5,319 bases of DNA from positions 283 to 5,601 of the forward strand of contig DLGP01000134.1 of assembly GCA_002482765.1 (NCBI GenBank), read 5' to 3'. The position numbers were made by a program, and so were the translations under genes. This document shows, in pieces, positions 4,895 to 5,319 of the stretch (the stretch's first letter is position 1; each line of letters begins with the position of its first letter). The notes under the pieces are model-generated. The model was not told where the DNA came from and searched no databases. It saw only the letters and a list, made by a program, of their open reading frames with translations. This DNA comes from Alphaproteobacteria bacterium UBA7691. GTDB taxonomy: Bacteria > Pseudomonadota > Alphaproteobacteria > Ferrovibrionales > Ferrovibrionaceae.

Positions 4895-5203
4895 GTGTTG
4901 TCACGCCTGATCGAACCGCAAAGCCGCTGGGGCCGCGCCCTGGCCAGCCTGGGCCTGGGCTTCGGCCTGCCGGTTTTGCTTTATGGCATCCTGCTGCTGC
5001 GCAGCCATGGCAACGAGCCGCAGGGCATGTGCGCCCGGGTGCCGGGCAAGAGCGGCACGCTACCGATCCAGATGGGGCGCGGCGATGGCGATTTCACCTG
5101 CGGCCTGAACTGGGATTACACGCTCTGGAACTTGGCGCTGCCGGCGCTCGGCTTCGCCCTGCTCGCCTATCTGCTGATGGGCCTGGCCGCGCGCCGCCGC
5201 TGA
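4895..5203 (+). CDS. Small two-helix inner-membrane protein, function unknown
   Basis: From a GTG start this frame encodes 102 residues. The open frame reaches back to 4769 inside the TetR gene, but the GGAG site and the gene spacing favour 4895. After a short amphipathic start (MLSRLIEPQSRWGR), residues 15-35 form one hydrophobic segment (ALASLGLGFGLPVLLYGILLL) and about 79-97 a second (NLALPALGFALLAYLLMGL). The protein ends in AARRR. By the positive-inside rule both ends are cytoplasmic and the 40-residue loop is periplasmic. That loop has exactly two cysteines (46 and 69), which could form a disulfide bond, and a GRGDGDF segment. I do not recognise a family. It follows the TetR gene by 37 bases, so it may be co-regulated with it. 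Codon and base use are like the neighbours, with no sign of transfer. Confidence 0.72.
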   Translation: MLSRLIEPQSRWGRALASLGLGFGLPVLLYGILLLRSHGNEPQGMCARVPGKSGTLPIQMGRGDGDFTCGLNWDYTLWNLALPALGFALLAYLLMGLAARRR

Positions 5204-5212
5204 ACGCGGCGC
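5191..5212 (+). other. GC hairpin spanning the stop codon of the membrane-protein gene
   Basis: GCGCCGC (5191-5197) and GCGGCGC (5206-5212) form a perfect 7-pair stem with an eight-base loop that contains the TGA stop. No U-tract follows, so it is not a classic intrinsic terminator. It may stabilise the 3' end of the message or be a by-product of GC-rich coding. Confidence 0.35.
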
Positions 5213-5230
5213 AATCGGCCTCCCTAAATG

Positions 5231-5260
5231 CGTCATACCCGCGCAAGCGGGTATCTCATT
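5231..5260. repeat. REP-like palindromic repeat, left unit
   Basis: ATACCCGC (5235-5242) and GCGGGTAT (5247-5254) form a perfect 8-pair stem closed by a GCAA tetraloop, preceded by CGTC. The pattern CGTCATACCCGC, GCAA, GCGGGTAT is typical of dispersed extragenic palindromes in proteobacteria; spurious translations of such repeats give the familiar SYPRKRVS peptide, which is seen here in one plus-strand frame. There is no U-tract after it. It lies directly after the plus-strand gene pair and may also protect the 3' end of the message. Confidence 0.65.
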
Positions 5261-5293
5261 CCCCTCGGTTTTGATTGGTTTTTCAGAAAAAAT

Positions 5294-5319
5294 GGGATCC
5301 CCGGGTCAAGCCCGGGGAT
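5294..5319. repeat. REP-like palindromic repeat, right unit, cut by window edge
   Basis: ATCCCCGGG (5297-5305) and CCCGGGGAT (5311-5319) form a perfect 9-pair stem with the loop TCAAG. The arm ends exactly at the window edge, so flanking bases are missing. If ATGAC follows, this unit is an inverted copy facing the left unit, giving a BIME-like pair. The 40-base spacer is AT-rich and contains the small palindrome TTTTTCAGAAAAA near 5279-5291. Confidence 0.6.

Noticed and set aside
5029..5274. 81-codon plus-strand frame ending in SYPRKRVSHSPRF
   Set aside because: It overlaps the membrane-protein gene in another frame. Its tail is a translation of the REP-like repeat, a common annotation artefact.
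1..5319. CRISPR array, tRNA, rRNA, insertion sequence or prophage genes
   Set aside because: No regularly spaced repeats, cloverleaf, rRNA-like sequence, transposase or phage motif was seen on either strand.

Overview
This window looks like chromosomal DNA from a high-GC alphaproteobacterium. A Rhodospirillales-like lineage is my best guess, based on the MALRSALIN-type N-terminus of the inositol monophosphatase, the style of the metY and thiE products, and GC-rich intergenic hairpins. The taxonomic guess is an inference from memory, not from a search.

Layout from left to right. Positions 1-201 (minus) hold the 5' end of a gene for an exported protein that runs off the window. Positions 293-3925 (minus) hold a tight four-gene run, transcribed right to left: metY (O-acetylhomoserine sulfhydrylase), an alpha/beta hydrolase, thiE (thiamine-phosphate synthase) and suhB (inositol monophosphatase family). 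metY and the hydrolase gene are 12 bases apart, the hydrolase gene and thiE share an ATGA overlap, and suhB follows after 61 bases. Positions 3926-4266 are a 341-base divergent intergenic region. Positions 4267-4857 (plus) encode a TetR-type repressor, and 4895-5203 (plus) a small two-helix membrane protein with a GTG start. Positions 5204-5319 carry two GC-rich hairpins in the style of REP/BIME repeats, the second cut by the window edge.

The most interesting part is the metY leader. On the metY strand it has a good -10 box (4102-4107), then a long hairpin (4015-4051), then a textbook intrinsic terminator (3982-4010 plus a U7 tract at 3974-3980) that ends 48 bases before the metY start codon. 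Both stems gain pairs through G-U wobbles only on the metY strand, which fits an RNA working in that direction. No other minus-strand gene lies upstream in the window, so the terminator most simply acts as an attenuator of the metY operon. The leader also contains a 21-codon reading frame whose cysteine codon lies four bases before the terminator stem and whose stop codon lies in the terminator loop. I could not match the leader to a SAM, TPP or cobalamin riboswitch. Either an unrecognised aptamer or ribosome-mediated, sulfur-sensing attenuation is possible.

Together, the minus-strand run joins sulfide assimilation into homocysteine (MetY) with thiamine phosphate assembly (ThiE), a phosphatase and an unassigned hydrolase, probably in one transcript controlled by the attenuator. 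The TetR gene and the membrane protein form a separate small unit of unknown target.
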